DNA from: Clostridia bacterium
GTDB taxonomy: Bacteria > Bacillota > Clostridia > Christensenellales > Aristaeellaceae
Length of the DNA: 64,000 nucleotides
Direction of reading: 5' to 3'
Assembly: GCA_017937655.1 (NCBI GenBank)
Contig: JAGBDE010000043.1
Coordinates: 1-64,000, forward strand
Shown: one piece after another, positions 7,561-16,069 of the stretch
Layout: each line of letters begins with the position of its first letter
How positions within the stretch are numbered: the stretch's first letter is position 1
Made by a program: the position numbers and the translations under genes
Notes under the pieces: generated by a model
The model's database searches: none
What the model was told of the DNA's origin: nothing
Seen by the model: only the letters and a program-made list of their open reading frames with translations

Positions 7561-9159
7561 TCACTTCTTGAAGCGGAAAAGATTCCAGCTCAGCTTGGGC
7601 AAAGTAGCGCTGACCACGCCCTTGTCCAGGGTGGCGCTGCCCTGGGTGGGCAGGATGGCGCCCGGGTTCTGGGCGGTGTTCATGGCGTCCAGGTCATCCG
7701 TGTGGAGGACGCTGTGCTCCAGAAGCTGGAGGTCGCCAAAGCCGCGCAGATCCATGGTGAAATCCTGCTCGTCCTCCCAGTCCGCGTTGATGACGAACAC
7801 GCTCAGCTCGCCGGCTTCCTCGTTCAGGGCAGCGGCGGCGTGGACGTAGGCCACGTTGTCAAAGTCGCCGTACTGGTTCATGTCGTCGATGACGTAGCCG
7901 TCCACATGGTAGGTGTCGCACTCCACCTCGGGCAAGAGGGACACGCCCTTGGCGTAGCGGATCAGCTGGGTGAAGGGATAGTGGCTGGCGCCCTTCCAGG
8001 CATCCTCCCGGCTGGTGCGGCACAGGTCGCCCAGGCCGCCGGTGGCGCAGCCGATCTTGATGCGGTCGGCGTGGCGCAGCATGGTCAGCATAATGCTCAT
8101 GCTGGCGATGGTGCGGGGCATCTCGCCGCTCATGGGGGGCATGCGGCGGGTGGACCAGTCGTCCGGGTCGTGGCGGACGTACTTGCGGTTGGGATCCAGG
8201 CCCAGGAAGCCCATGGCGGGCTGCCGTCCGCCCATGCCGTAGTGGGGCTTGCCCGCAGGCCGATAGGAAGCCGCGTACTCGTCCAGGGAGAGCATCATGG
8301 TCTTCTTGGTGCGGGTCTTGGTGCGGAGGTAGTCGCACAGGGCGATTTCCGTGCGGATGTAGTCCTCAAAGGCCTGGTAGCCGGCCAGCAGCCCGGGCAG
8401 ATTGCCGATGGGCGCGGAGTGGTAATGGTGCAGGGAAATGTAGTCCACGGTTTCGTAGCACTCCTGCAGGGCCTGCATGTCCCAGTCCGGATAGTGGTTC
8501 AGGAAGGGGGAGCTGGACACTGCGGCGATGGTCTCAATGGTGGGGTCGATCCACTTCATGGCCTTGGAGGTCTCGTGGGCCAGGATGCCGTAGCCCCGGG
8601 GATCCTTGTCCCAGGAGGCGATCTGCCAGGGGCCGTCGGGCTCGTTGCCCAGGTACCAGGTCTTGACGCCGTAGGGGGCCTTGTGGCCGTTCTTGATACG
8701 CAGGTCGGACCAGTAGGAGCCGCCCTCGAAGTTGGTGTATTCCACGATGTCGGCAGCATCCTTCAGGGTACCGGTGCCCAGGTTGACGGTGTACATGGCC
8801 TCCGCGCCGATTTTCTCGGCCCACTGGAGGTACTCGTCGTGGCCCACGTCGTTGGGCACGAACTGGAACCAGGCCATGTCCAGGGCGGTTTTGCGCTGCT
8901 CCTTGGGGCCGATGGACTGCTTCCAGTCCCAGCCGGAAACAAAGTTGCCGCCAGGCAGGCGCACGCAGGGCAGACCGGCTTCCTTCAGCCCGGCGATGAA
9001 GTCTCCCCGCATGCCCTGGTCATCCGCGGTGGGATGCTTGGGATTGTACATGCTGCCGTTGACCATGGAACCGATGGGCTCCAGGAACGCGCCGAACAGC
9101 CGGGGAGAGATCTCGCCGATTTTGTAGGAGGGATGCAAAGTCAGTTTGGCTTTCTTCAT
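7561..9159 (-). CDS. abfA: Alpha-L-arabinofuranosidase, GH51
   Basis: A 532-residue GH51 enzyme that removes arabinofuranosyl side chains from arabinoxylan or arabinan oligosaccharides. ISPRLFGAFLEPIG opens the TIM barrel; WYLGNEPDG carries the acid/base Glu173; LSLDEYAASY holds the likely nucleophile Glu, though this segment differs from the common DEWN form. There is no signal peptide, so it works on imported oligosaccharides in the cytoplasm. It is the third gene of an operon (GH43, esterase, GH51; gaps 12 and 17 bp). AAGGAG precedes the start. The subfamily and exact substrate cannot be told here. Confidence 0.88.
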   Translation of the reverse strand: MKKAKLTLHPSYKIGEISPRLFGAFLEPIGSMVNGSMYNPKHPTADDQGMRGDFIAGLKEAGLPCVRLPGGNFVSGWDWKQSIGPKEQRKTALDMAWFQFVPNDVGHDEYLQWAEKIGAEAMYTVNLGTGTLKDAADIVEYTNFEGGSYWSDLRIKNGHKAPYGVKTWYLGNEPDGPWQIASWDKDPRGYGILAHETSKAMKWIDPTIETIAAVSSSPFLNHYPDWDMQALQECYETVDYISLHHYHSAPIGNLPGLLAGYQAFEDYIRTEIALCDYLRTKTRTKKTMMLSLDEYAASYRPAGKPHYGMGGRQPAMGFLGLDPNRKYVRHDPDDWSTRRMPPMSGEMPRTIASMSIMLTMLRHADRIKIGCATGGLGDLCRTSREDAWKGASHYPFTQLIRYAKGVSLLPEVECDTYHVDGYVIDDMNQYGDFDNVAYVHAAAALNEEAGELSVFVINADWEDEQDFTMDLRGFGDLQLLEHSVLHTDDLDAMNTAQNPGAILPTQGSATLDKGVVSATLPKLSWNLFRFKK

Positions 9160-9176
9160 GACGGTTCTCCTTCCTG

Positions 9177-10250
9177 TCAGCGGAACAAGAGGGGCAGGAA
9201 TTCATGGATGCAGCGCCGCCACACGGTCCAGTCGTGGCCGCCGCTGAAGGTGCTGCGGAGGATGGGCAGGTTCTTGTCGCTGAGGAACTCGTCGTCCTTG
9301 GCGAAGGCTTCCCAGAAGGTGTCCTCGGTGCCCATGGCCCGGTAGAACACCCGGAAGGTCTCCTTGAACTTGTCTGCATCGTAGATCAGCTTCAGATGAG
9401 GCTCGTCGGTGCCGCCGGCCCAGGGAGCACGGAGGAAACCGCTGAACAGACCTGCATAGCCGAAAAGATCGGGGTTGGACAGGGTGGTGATGCTGGTGTG
9501 GTAGCTGCCCATGCTCAGTCCGGCCATGGCGCGGCTCCACTTGTCCGTCTTCACCGGGTAGTGGCTCTCAATGAAGGGGATCAGGTCAGTGACCAGCATC
9601 CGGGGCAGCAGGCCCCGCTCGGCCTCGCCGTCCTTCTGGGTCATGCCGTTGGCCATGACGATGATCATCTCTTCCATGCGGCCTTCGTGGATCAGGTTGT
9701 CCGCAATGCGGCTGACGTGCCCCTGATGGGTCCAGCCGGTCTCGTTCTCGCCGTAGCCGTGCTGCAGGTAGAGAACGGGGTATTTCTTGCTTTCGGTGTA
9801 GGCCGGCGGGGTGTAGATCATGCAGATCTCCATTTTGCCGGTTTCCGTGGAGTGGAAATAGCGGCGGGTGACCGCGCCGTGTGGGATGTTCTCCAGCTTG
9901 TTGAAGTCCTCGCCGGGAACGGGAATATCCACAAAGTTCATGGGGCGGCAGCATCCAAAGCCGATGGGGAAATAGGGGTTGAGCACGTCCGCGCCGTCCA
10001 CCTTAAGGAAGAAGTACTTGAAGCCCACGCCCATGTCCAGGGTCAGTTCCCAGGCGCCGTCCTCCATCTTTTCAAAGGGGGTGATGTTGCCAAACTGGTC
10101 CAGCTCCACCTTTTGCGCTTCCTTGGCTTCCATGCGGAAATGCACCTTGCCGTCGGGCAGGATTTCCACGCCCTGAATGCCGTCGCGGTTGGGTTCGCCG
10201 ATCACCGGGTCAAAGGCCACGGTGGTATCCAAAGGCCACTGTCTGTTCAT
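9177..10250 (-). CDS. CE1-like carbohydrate esterase with N-terminal E-set domain
   Basis: A 357-residue two-domain hydrolase. Residues 20-105 resemble the early-set (CBM48-like) domain found before feruloyl and acetyl-xylan esterases (IQGVEILPDGKVHFRMEAKEA). The alpha/beta hydrolase domain follows (YLQHGYGENETGW for the oxyanion region; nucleophile Ser246 in GLSMGSY; SGGHDWTVW with the catalytic His). No signal peptide. Lying between GH43 and GH51 genes, it most likely removes feruloyl or acetyl groups from arabinoxylan oligosaccharides in the cytoplasm. Related proteins include iron-siderophore esterases, but nothing nearby concerns iron. Confidence 0.82.
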   Translation of the reverse strand: MNRQWPLDTTVAFDPVIGEPNRDGIQGVEILPDGKVHFRMEAKEAQKVELDQFGNITPFEKMEDGAWELTLDMGVGFKYFFLKVDGADVLNPYFPIGFGCCRPMNFVDIPVPGEDFNKLENIPHGAVTRRYFHSTETGKMEICMIYTPPAYTESKKYPVLYLQHGYGENETGWTHQGHVSRIADNLIHEGRMEEMIIVMANGMTQKDGEAERGLLPRMLVTDLIPFIESHYPVKTDKWSRAMAGLSMGSYHTSITTLSNPDLFGYAGLFSGFLRAPWAGGTDEPHLKLIYDADKFKETFRVFYRAMGTEDTFWEAFAKDDEFLSDKNLPILRSTFSGGHDWTVWRRCIHEFLPLLFR

Positions 10251-10262
10251 GATGTTTCCTCC

Positions 10263-11684
10263 TCAGCAATACAGGGTGAAGCCCTTCAGCGACGCTGCGC
10301 CGGGGCCGCGGTAGGTGAAGTAGAGGGCGTGCACGCCATCAGGGATGGCGACAGGGGTGCGGAACTCGTGCCAGATGTTGTAGGATTCCAGGGGGATTTC
10401 CGCCAGGACGGGGCCGTCCCAGGCAGTTTTGACCTGGATCCTGCCATGGCAGTAACCCCGGATCTCAATGCCGATTTCCTTCACGCCCTGGAAATCGAAA
10501 TACTTGAAGCCGCAGGTGGCGCTTTCTTCCATGTTCATGATGAAGCCCTGCTCTTCGTCGCCGTCCCGGCCGTCCTGGGTGATGCGGGGCAGCGCGCTGT
10601 CCGCCCAGAAGTGATTGCCGCCTGCGCCGCCGCCGTAGAGGCTTTCCTTGTCATGGAACAGGTTGCAGGCGATGTATGCGGGGTAGTAACCCTCGCCCTT
10701 CAGGGGGCCGCCGTTGAGGCCGCAGCTGGTCATTTCCACCTGGGGGATGGAGCCGTCGGGCAGGATCTGTACCTTCTCGGCCATGCCCTGGCGGCTGAAC
10801 ACGGTGCCGTTGGTGTGGCGGTGGTAGAAGATGTAGTAATCATCGCCGATCTTTTCCAGGCCGCCGTGGTTGTTGGCGCCGTAGTACATGGGCTTGTTTG
10901 CGGGCTTGTAGGTATCGATATGCATGTCCGCATTGCTGACGATGACGCCGCCGAAGACGAAGTCCTTGCCGGGGTGCTTGCTGGTGGCGTAGCACAGCTC
11001 GTGCATCACGATGGAGGAATACACAAAGTAGTAGGTATCGCCAAACTTGCGGATGGAGGAAGCCTCGAAGAACTCGTGGCCCTCAAAGCCGCTGCCCTGC
11101 GCGTAGGGACGGCTGGGCACCACGTACACAGGCTCCTCCAGGATGGTGAGCATGTCCTTGTCCAGCACCGTCATCATGGAGCCGTGGCGGCTCTTGTCGT
11201 CAAAGCCGGCAAAACCGGTGTACATGTAGGTCACGTCGCCCTCGGTGAGAACGCCGGGGTCGAACTGCGGCTCGTCGCCCTCGCGGTCGCCCAGCTTCCG
11301 GCCCTGGCTGTCATGGACGTAGCCGTAGAACTGGTAGCGGCCGGCAGGTTCGTCGCACACGGCAACGGACACGCAGCCAAACTTGTCCAGCACGTAGTAC
11401 AGGTAGTAGCGGCCGTCGGGGCCCTGGGTCACGTCCGGGGCGTAGAGGCAGGCAAAGCCGCTGGAATTGAGCGGATCGTCGGTGCGGCCGTAGATGACGC
11501 CTTCATAGCGCCAGTCCGCCAGATTGTCCACCGGGGCAGAGTAGCACACATAGTCGCCCATGCAGAACACATAGCCGTTGAAACGGTCGTGGGAGCCATA
11601 GACGTACACGCGGTCACCGAATACATGGGGTTCACCGTCCGGGACGTATTCCCAGCTGGGCATATAGGGATTGAATGCTTGCAT
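10263..11684 (-). CDS. Glycoside hydrolase family 43 with C-terminal CBM6-like domain
   Basis: A 473-residue protein. Residues 1-310 form a five-bladed propeller of the GH43 type (NPYMPSWEYVPDGEPHVFGDR with the catalytic-base region; YAPDVTQGPDGRYYLYY). Residues 340-473 look like a CBM6/jelly-roll module (FKYFDFQGVKEIGIEIRGYCHGRI...). Enzymes of this kind act as beta-xylosidase or arabinofuranosidase. It has no signal peptide and is the first gene of the three-gene operon, behind a strong promoter. Confidence 0.85.
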   Translation of the reverse strand: MQAFNPYMPSWEYVPDGEPHVFGDRVYVYGSHDRFNGYVFCMGDYVCYSAPVDNLADWRYEGVIYGRTDDPLNSSGFACLYAPDVTQGPDGRYYLYYVLDKFGCVSVAVCDEPAGRYQFYGYVHDSQGRKLGDREGDEPQFDPGVLTEGDVTYMYTGFAGFDDKSRHGSMMTVLDKDMLTILEEPVYVVPSRPYAQGSGFEGHEFFEASSIRKFGDTYYFVYSSIVMHELCYATSKHPGKDFVFGGVIVSNADMHIDTYKPANKPMYYGANNHGGLEKIGDDYYIFYHRHTNGTVFSRQGMAEKVQILPDGSIPQVEMTSCGLNGGPLKGEGYYPAYIACNLFHDKESLYGGGAGGNHFWADSALPRITQDGRDGDEEQGFIMNMEESATCGFKYFDFQGVKEIGIEIRGYCHGRIQVKTAWDGPVLAEIPLESYNIWHEFRTPVAIPDGVHALYFTYRGPGAASLKGFTLYC

Positions 11685-11720
11685 AAATCATACCGCCTTT
11701 TATGGAATTTTATGGGAACG

Positions 11721-11767
11721 AGGTTTTTAAACAACCTTATTATACTTCATTACAAAACAGAAAACAA
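11721..11767 (-). promoter_or_regulatory. Promoter and possible operator of the arabinoxylan operon
   Basis: TTGTTT (11767-11762), 17 bp, TATAAT (11744-11739) on the minus strand. Immediately after the -10, AGGTTGTTTAAAAACCT (11737-11721) is an imperfect palindrome with AGGTT/AACCT ends. It is placed where a LacI- or AraR-type repressor would block initiation. No regulator gene is next to it. Confidence 0.7.
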
Positions 11768-11808
11768 GGCTTGTTTCGGCTTTTTTTCGTACTTGGCGGC
11801 GGCCGGTG

Positions 11809-11837
11809 TTGCTTTTTTCCTAAATTGGATATACAAT
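11809..11837 (+). promoter_or_regulatory. Promoter of ybaK-like gene
   Basis: TTGCTT (11809-11814), 17 bp, TACAAT (11832-11837), about 65 bp before the start codon. It is divergent from the arabinoxylan promoter. Confidence 0.65.
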
Positions 11838-11902
11838 CATAACGGCGTATAAACATGCACTTGTCCGTACAGATTTTCGGGCCTGAAGGAGGATTTTGGC
11901 TT

Positions 11903-12376
11903 ATGTCTATTCAGCGGGTCAGAGATTTTTTCCGCCGCCTGGGCATGGAAGAGAGGGTACAGGAGTTTACCGTTTCCAGCGCCACGGTGGAGCTGGCCGC
12001 CCAGGCCCTCAGCTGCGATCCCGCCCGCATCGCCAAGTCCCTGACCTTTCTGGTGGAGGACAAGCCGGTGATGATCGTAGCCGCAGGGGATGCCCGGATC
12101 CACAACGCCAAGTTCAAGGCCACCTTCCAGGCCAAGGCCCGGATGTTGACCCCGGAGCAGGTGGTGGAGCTGATCGGCCACGCGGTGGGCGGGGTGTGTC
12201 CCTTTGCCCTGAAGGAGGGCGTGCAGGTGTACCTGGATCAGTCCCTCCGCCGGTTTGAGACGGTGTACCCCGCCTGCGGAAGCGCCTCCAGCGCCATCCA
12301 GCTGACCATTCCGGAGCTGGAGGCCTGCGCCGCGCCCCTTGGCTGGGTGGACGTTTGCAAGCTGCCCGAAGCCTGA
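11903..12376 (+). CDS. YbaK/EbsC-family aminoacyl-tRNA deacylase
   Basis: A 157-residue single-domain protein of the YbaK/ProX editing family, which hydrolyses mischarged aminoacyl-tRNAs such as Cys-tRNA(Pro). Typical features are ELAAQALSCDPARIAKSLTF, which includes the conserved catalytic Lys, NAKFKATFQAKARML and HAVGGVCPFAL. The start at 11903 is chosen because AAGGAGG lies about 9 nt upstream; the longer frame has no such site. It precedes the MATE gene by 32 bp and may be co-transcribed. The substrate specificity is not predictable from sequence. Confidence 0.88.
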   Translation: MSIQRVRDFFRRLGMEERVQEFTVSSATVELAAQALSCDPARIAKSLTFLVEDKPVMIVAAGDARIHNAKFKATFQAKARMLTPEQVVELIGHAVGGVCPFALKEGVQVYLDQSLRRFETVYPACGSASSAIQLTIPELEACAAPLGWVDVCKLPEA

Positions 12377-12408
12377 CCCTCCAACGACTGTAAGAAAGAA
12401 GATAGCAC

Positions 12409-13779
12409 ATGAGTTCCAGCGCACTTTCCCGTGATTTTACCCAGGGCAACATTCCCAAGCAACTGATCCGCTTCACCCTGCCCTTCATGGCCTCCAACGC
12501 CATGCAGGTGCTGTATTCCGCCATCGACATGATGATCGTAGGCAAATACGTGGGCCCGGACGGCCTGGCCGCGGTCAGCCAGTCCAGCCAGATCCTCAGC
12601 TTTGTGACCATGCTTTGCCTGGGCTTTTCCAACGCGGGCCAGGTGCTGATCTCCCAGGCCCTGGGCGCCGGCAAGAAAAAAGAGCTGAGCCGCATCATGG
12701 GCACCCTGTTCATCCTGATTTTGCTTTTGGGCGGTGTGCTGTCCGTTTTGATCCTGGCCTTCCGCACCCCCATCATGCAGGTGATGAACATCCCCCAGGA
12801 GAGCTGGGACATGGCCATGGAGTACCTGATCATCTGCGGCGCAGGCCTCATCTTTACCGCCGGATACAACATGGTCTCCGCCGTGCTCCGCGGCATGGGC
12901 GATTCCAAGCGGCCCTTCCTGTTCATTGCCATTGCGTCGGTGGTGAACCTGGTTTTGGACATCCTGTTCACCGGCATGCTGGGCTGGGGCGTGGCCGGCG
13001 CTGCCGCCGCCACCATTCTGGGCCAGGCCATCTCCTTCCTGTTCTCCATCATTTACCTCTACAAACACCGGGAGGGCTTCGGCTTTGATTTCAGCCGGGA
13101 GAGCTTCAAAATCGAGGGCCGATACGCCAAATTGATCGGCTCCCTGGGCACCCCCATGGCCATCCAGTCCGGCTTTATCAACCTGTCCCTGCTCTTCGTC
13201 AACGCTTTGGTTAACGACCTGGGCTACATCTCCTCCGCCACCTTCGGCGTGGGCATGCGCATCGACGACCTGTGCAACAAGGTCTCCCAGGGCCTGCAGT
13301 TTGCGGCATCGCCCATGATCGGCCAGAACATTGCCGCCGGGCAGAAGGAGCGGGCCAAAAAGGTGGTCTGGTACACCTGGTTGTATTCCTTCGCCTTCAC
13401 CGCCCTGTTCCTGGTGGCCTATCTCTGCTTTGGCCGCCAGCTGTTCAGCCTTTTCACGGACGACCAGAGCGTGCTGGAGCTGTCCTCCACCTTTATTGCC
13501 GCCATCATCTGGATGTTCCCCGCCTTTGCCATCATGCGGGGCACCGGCGGATTCATCACCGGCATCGGCAATGCCAAGCTGGGCATGGTGCTGGCCCTGC
13601 TGGACGGCGTCATCCTGCGCATCGGCCTGAGCTATCTGTTTGGCATCGTGCTGGGCATGGGCTTCTTCGGCTTTGTGCTGGGCTACGGCCTGGCCCCCTA
13701 CGGCTGCGCCATCCCGGGCATGATCTACTTCCTGAGCGGCAAATGGGAAAAGCGAAAAACCCTGGCCGAGGAACTGTAA
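12409..13779 (+). CDS. MATE-family efflux transporter
   Basis: A 456-residue protein with about 12 membrane segments in two similar halves. The N-terminal QLIRFTLPFMASNAMQVLYS and AMQVLYSAIDMMIVGKYVG are the usual MATE opening; a second repeat begins near residue 235 (LIGSLGTPMAIQSGFINLS). These carriers export cationic drugs or metabolites using Na+ or H+. The ribosome site is weak (AAGAAAGAAG). No local regulator is seen. Confidence 0.9.
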   Translation: MSSSALSRDFTQGNIPKQLIRFTLPFMASNAMQVLYSAIDMMIVGKYVGPDGLAAVSQSSQILSFVTMLCLGFSNAGQVLISQALGAGKKKELSRIMGTLFILILLLGGVLSVLILAFRTPIMQVMNIPQESWDMAMEYLIICGAGLIFTAGYNMVSAVLRGMGDSKRPFLFIAIASVVNLVLDILFTGMLGWGVAGAAAATILGQAISFLFSIIYLYKHREGFGFDFSRESFKIEGRYAKLIGSLGTPMAIQSGFINLSLLFVNALVNDLGYISSATFGVGMRIDDLCNKVSQGLQFAASPMIGQNIAAGQKERAKKVVWYTWLYSFAFTALFLVAYLCFGRQLFSLFTDDQSVLELSSTFIAAIIWMFPAFAIMRGTGGFITGIGNAKLGMVLALLDGVILRIGLSYLFGIVLGMGFFGFVLGYGLAPYGCAIPGMIYFLSGKWEKRKTLAEEL

Positions 13780-13808
13780 ATGAAAACAAAAACGTCCGAG
13801 AAAAAGGT

Positions 13809-13957
13809 TTGTGGGCGCTGCCCACACCCGGCAGGGGGGACGGAGGGAAGCGCGTGCACAGTGGGCACTTTCGCGTAGCGAAAAGCGACCCGCAGTCGTC
13901 AACCGAAGCAAGGGCTGGGCACGGGTAGTGCCCAGAACGCCGACTGAGGTTGCGGGT
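13809..13957. repeat. REP-like structured repeat, copy R1
   Basis: Non-coding unit sharing with copy R2 (31,176-31,336) the blocks GGCAGGGGGGACGGAGGGAA, AGCGACCCGCAGTCG, CAACCGAAGCAAG and CGCCGACTGAGGTTGCGGG. Between the blocks lie hairpins whose sequence differs but whose pairing is kept, for example TTTCGC-GTA-GCGAAA here against AACGCC-GAA-GGCGTT in R2. The CCCGC...GCGGG ends can close a multibranched fold. It follows the MATE gene. Confidence 0.8.
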
Positions 13958-13983
13958 CAGTGCCTCCTGCTCCTCCACATATT

Positions 13984-14018
13984 AACCCCCAAAGGACAAA
14001 CGTCCTCCGGGGGTTTTT
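13984..14018. terminator. Bidirectional terminator
   Basis: AACCCCC(AAAGGAC)...(GTCC)TCCGGGGGTT hairpin, stem 13984-13997 with 14002-14015, followed by TTTTTCTT on the + strand and flanked by ATTAA on the other side. It lies between the MATE gene plus R1 repeat and the convergent methyltransferase gene. Confidence 0.75.
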
Positions 14019-14039
14019 CTTGGGTCGATTTTTCCCATT

Positions 14040-14816
14040 TTAGTCCTTCCGGGCGCAGATCACGGCCCGGCGATGCTGTTCATCAAAGGGCTGATTGTGA
14101 TGCCCGCCGCCCAGGGACTGGACGACGAATCCTGCCCGGTACAGCCAGCCGCAGACTTCCTCCAGCAGGGGGAAGTGCTTGACGGACTGCCGGGTCACGG
14201 TAAAGGGCTGACCCTCCTTGGGGGTGATTTCATACCGGCGAAGGCTTTTCACGGTGCGGCTGCGAGGGTTCACGCTCCCGCCGCACACAAAGTATCGCCC
14301 GAAGGTGCCTTGATCGTCCATGCCTTCGAAGCAAAGCCACTCCACGTCCCCGGCGTAGGGGGACAGATCGTCCGGGCAGTCAAAGTCCAAAATCAGCATG
14401 CCGCCGGGCTTGAGGGCGTCCGCCGCCCGCTGGATCAGCTGTTTCTGGGCCTGGCGGTAATCCCAGTCCGTTTCGATGTTCAGCAGCAGGTTCGTCCCCA
14501 GGATGACCACGTCATAGCCGCCATGCCAGGGAACGGTCAGCATATCGCCCAGGATGAGGCGCAGGCCCGGCAGGTCGGCCCCTTTCTTTTGGGCATAGTG
14601 AAGCATGGCCGGGTCGTGATCCATGCCGGTCACATGGTGGCCCGCCCGGGCCAGGGGCAGGCACAGTTTTCCGCCGCCGCAGGCAACCTCCAGAATGTTC
14701 CGGGGCTCATCGCCAATCAGGCGGCGCATGCACCGGACGATGTCTTCTTCGTCCTCCTGCTGCTCATAGATATACGCAGACCAATGGGAAAGAATCTTTT
14801 TCTGTTGTTCTTCCAA
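14040..14816 (-). CDS. Class I SAM-dependent methyltransferase
   Basis: A 258-residue protein with a Rossmann methyltransferase core: motif I NILEVACGGGKL, acidic motif HHVTGMDHDPAM, motif II LRLILGDMLTVPW, and post-motif DALKPGGMLILDF. The best start is a TTG 10 nt after GGAGG; no nearby ATG fits. The upstream region carries its own promoter, a hairpin with a T-rich tail and a 17-codon frame with a strong ribosome site, so expression may be regulated. The methylated substrate is not recognisable; small molecules are as likely as RNA or protein. Confidence 0.8.
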   Translation of the reverse strand: MEEQQKKILSHWSAYIYEQQEDEEDIVRCMRRLIGDEPRNILEVACGGGKLCLPLARAGHHVTGMDHDPAMLHYAQKKGADLPGLRLILGDMLTVPWHGGYDVVILGTNLLLNIETDWDYRQAQKQLIQRAADALKPGGMLILDFDCPDDLSPYAGDVEWLCFEGMDDQGTFGRYFVCGGSVNPRSRTVKSLRRYEITPKEGQPFTVTRQSVKHFPLLEEVCGWLYRAGFVVQSLGGGHHNQPFDEQHRRAVICARKD

Positions 14817-14848
14817 GTGGAAAGTTCCTCCAATCCTATGCGGAGGAA

Positions 14849-14902
14849 TCAGGGCAGCTGAATCCTCCTTTGTGCGAGAGTAAGCAGCATTGTGATCTTC
14901 AT
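14849..14902 (-). CDS. Possible 17-residue leader peptide
   Basis: TAGGAGG precedes ATG 14902 by 8 nt, and the frame encodes MKITMLLTLAQRRIQLP then TGA. It ends 32 nt before the TTG start of the methyltransferase and lies downstream of a leader hairpin. The strong ribosome site argues for real translation, but the length is too short to test by composition. Confidence 0.4.
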   Translation of the reverse strand: MKITMLLTLAQRRIQLP

Positions 14903-14927
14903 GGTAAGCGCCTCCTAAATAAAAATG

Positions 14928-15001
14928 GCATCAGAGAAAACAGTCGCCTGTTTCATCTGATGCTGTATACAGAGTATAGCACAGGGCGGAAGGGCTGTCA
15001 A
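14928..15001 (-). promoter_or_regulatory. Promoter followed at once by a terminator-like hairpin
   Basis: TTGACA (15001-14996), 17 bp, TATACT (14978-14973) is a near-consensus minus-strand promoter. Within about 10 bases downstream begins a hairpin (GCATCAGATGAAACAG / CTGTTTTCTCTGATGC, 14963-14928) followed by CCATTTTTATTT. The hairpin can end the upstream comF operon, and can also act as an attenuator at the very start of the methyltransferase mRNA. Confidence 0.65.
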
Positions 15002-15011
15002 CCAACGGCTT

Positions 15012-15377
15012 TCACTTCCAGCGTTTGACTACCCCGCCCAGAAACGCCAGAAAGAACAGCACCATTTCCACAATCACCAGCGGCCATTCATAGGGCCGGG
15101 GGATGATGTATACAACCAGCAGCAGGAAGGCTGCCAACATGGCCCAGTGCCCATGTTTTTTCCAAAACGCGCCCACGATGGAAACCACCGCCGCCGCAAC
15201 GATCAGCAGCATGTCCCGGGTCATTTCCTGGCCGAACCAATAGGCGTATTTGTCCTCAGCAGGGTCACCCGGGAAGAGGGCGAAGGGCGTGAGGAATAAA
15301 GCGTAAAGCGTGGTAAGCACCGCAGCAAAGCAGCCGCACACGAACAGCTTTTCTCCGATGGTGGGGTTTCTCTTCAT
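15012..15377 (-). CDS. Small four-helix membrane protein
   Basis: A 121-residue protein with four predicted membrane segments: about 11-33, 55-70, 77-94 and 98-116. It has a basic tail, GGVVKRWK. No family is recognised. It starts 18 bp downstream of comF with AAAGGAGAAACCCT before the ATG and is the last gene of the YARHG-carboxypeptidase-ComF operon. A role cannot be assigned. Confidence 0.65.
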   Translation of the reverse strand: MKRNPTIGEKLFVCGCFAAVLTTLYALFLTPFALFPGDPAEDKYAYWFGQEMTRDMLLIVAAAVVSIVGAFWKKHGHWAMLAAFLLLVVYIIPRPYEWPLVIVEMVLFFLAFLGGVVKRWK

Positions 15378-15395
15378 AGGGTTTCTCCTTTCCGG

Positions 15396-16061
15396 TTACC
15401 ACTTCTCCGCCCGGCAGACGGTCAGCACCAGGATCTCCCCGGCGCCGGATTTGCGCAGTTCCCGGGCGCAGGCGGTGACGGTTGCACCGGTGGTGAGAAC
15501 ATCGTCAATGAGGAGGATGTTTTCGCCGTGGAGGGGCCGGGTGGATGCAAAGGCGCCCTGCATGGCCCGGTAGCGCTGCTTCCGGTCGCGATGCACCTGG
15601 GAGTCCTCAAAGCGGATGCGGCGCAGGAGGTCGGCTTCCAGGGGAATGTCCATCATGCGGCAGAAGCCCATGGCCAGCAGCTGGGCCTGGTTGTAGCCGC
15701 GCTCCAAAAGCCGGATGGGGTGGGCCGGCACAGCGGTGGCCAGCCAGCGGCCCTCCGGCCTGGTCTCCTGGAACACGGTGCATATCGCCCCGGAAAGCAG
15801 GGCCGCCGCAGGTACATCGTGGCGGTATTTCAGGCCCAACACCATCTGCCGGGCCATGCCCTCATACCAGTAGGCGGAAAAGGCCGGAACGCGGTCATCG
15901 TCCAGCCTGACGATCCGTTCCGGCCGGGGAATGCGGCTGCGGAACAGGTCCGTTTGGCAATTGTGGCAAAGCAGGCTCTCCGAGGGGAGAAGAAGCCGTT
16001 CGCAGCCGTGGCAGCTGGTGCCTTGGGGTGCGAACAGCTGATCAGACAACAAAAGTGGCAT
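15396..16061 (-). CDS. comF: ComF-family phosphoribosyltransferase-like protein
   Basis: A 221-residue protein. The N terminus has a four-Cys zinc site (CHGCERLL ... LCHNCQ); the C-terminal half is a type I phosphoribosyltransferase fold with the PRPP loop ILLIDDVLTTGATV. ComF takes part in DNA uptake during competence in naturally transformable bacteria, and homologues are widespread without known competence. Length is typical. It lies 8 bp after the carboxypeptidase gene. Confidence 0.88.
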   Translation of the reverse strand: MPLLLSDQLFAPQGTSCHGCERLLLPSESLLCHNCQTDLFRSRIPRPERIVRLDDDRVPAFSAYWYEGMARQMVLGLKYRHDVPAAALLSGAICTVFQETRPEGRWLATAVPAHPIRLLERGYNQAQLLAMGFCRMMDIPLEADLLRRIRFEDSQVHRDRKQRYRAMQGAFASTRPLHGENILLIDDVLTTGATVTACARELRKSGAGEILVLTVCRAEKW

Positions 16062-16069
16062 AAAACATA

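Noticed and set aside
7426..11852. Very long open frames on the + strand through the arabinoxylan genes
   Set aside because: They are antisense to well-supported genes with catalytic motifs and close operon spacing; high GC in third positions leaves the opposite strand open. Their translations are low-complexity Gly/Val/Ala/His-rich.
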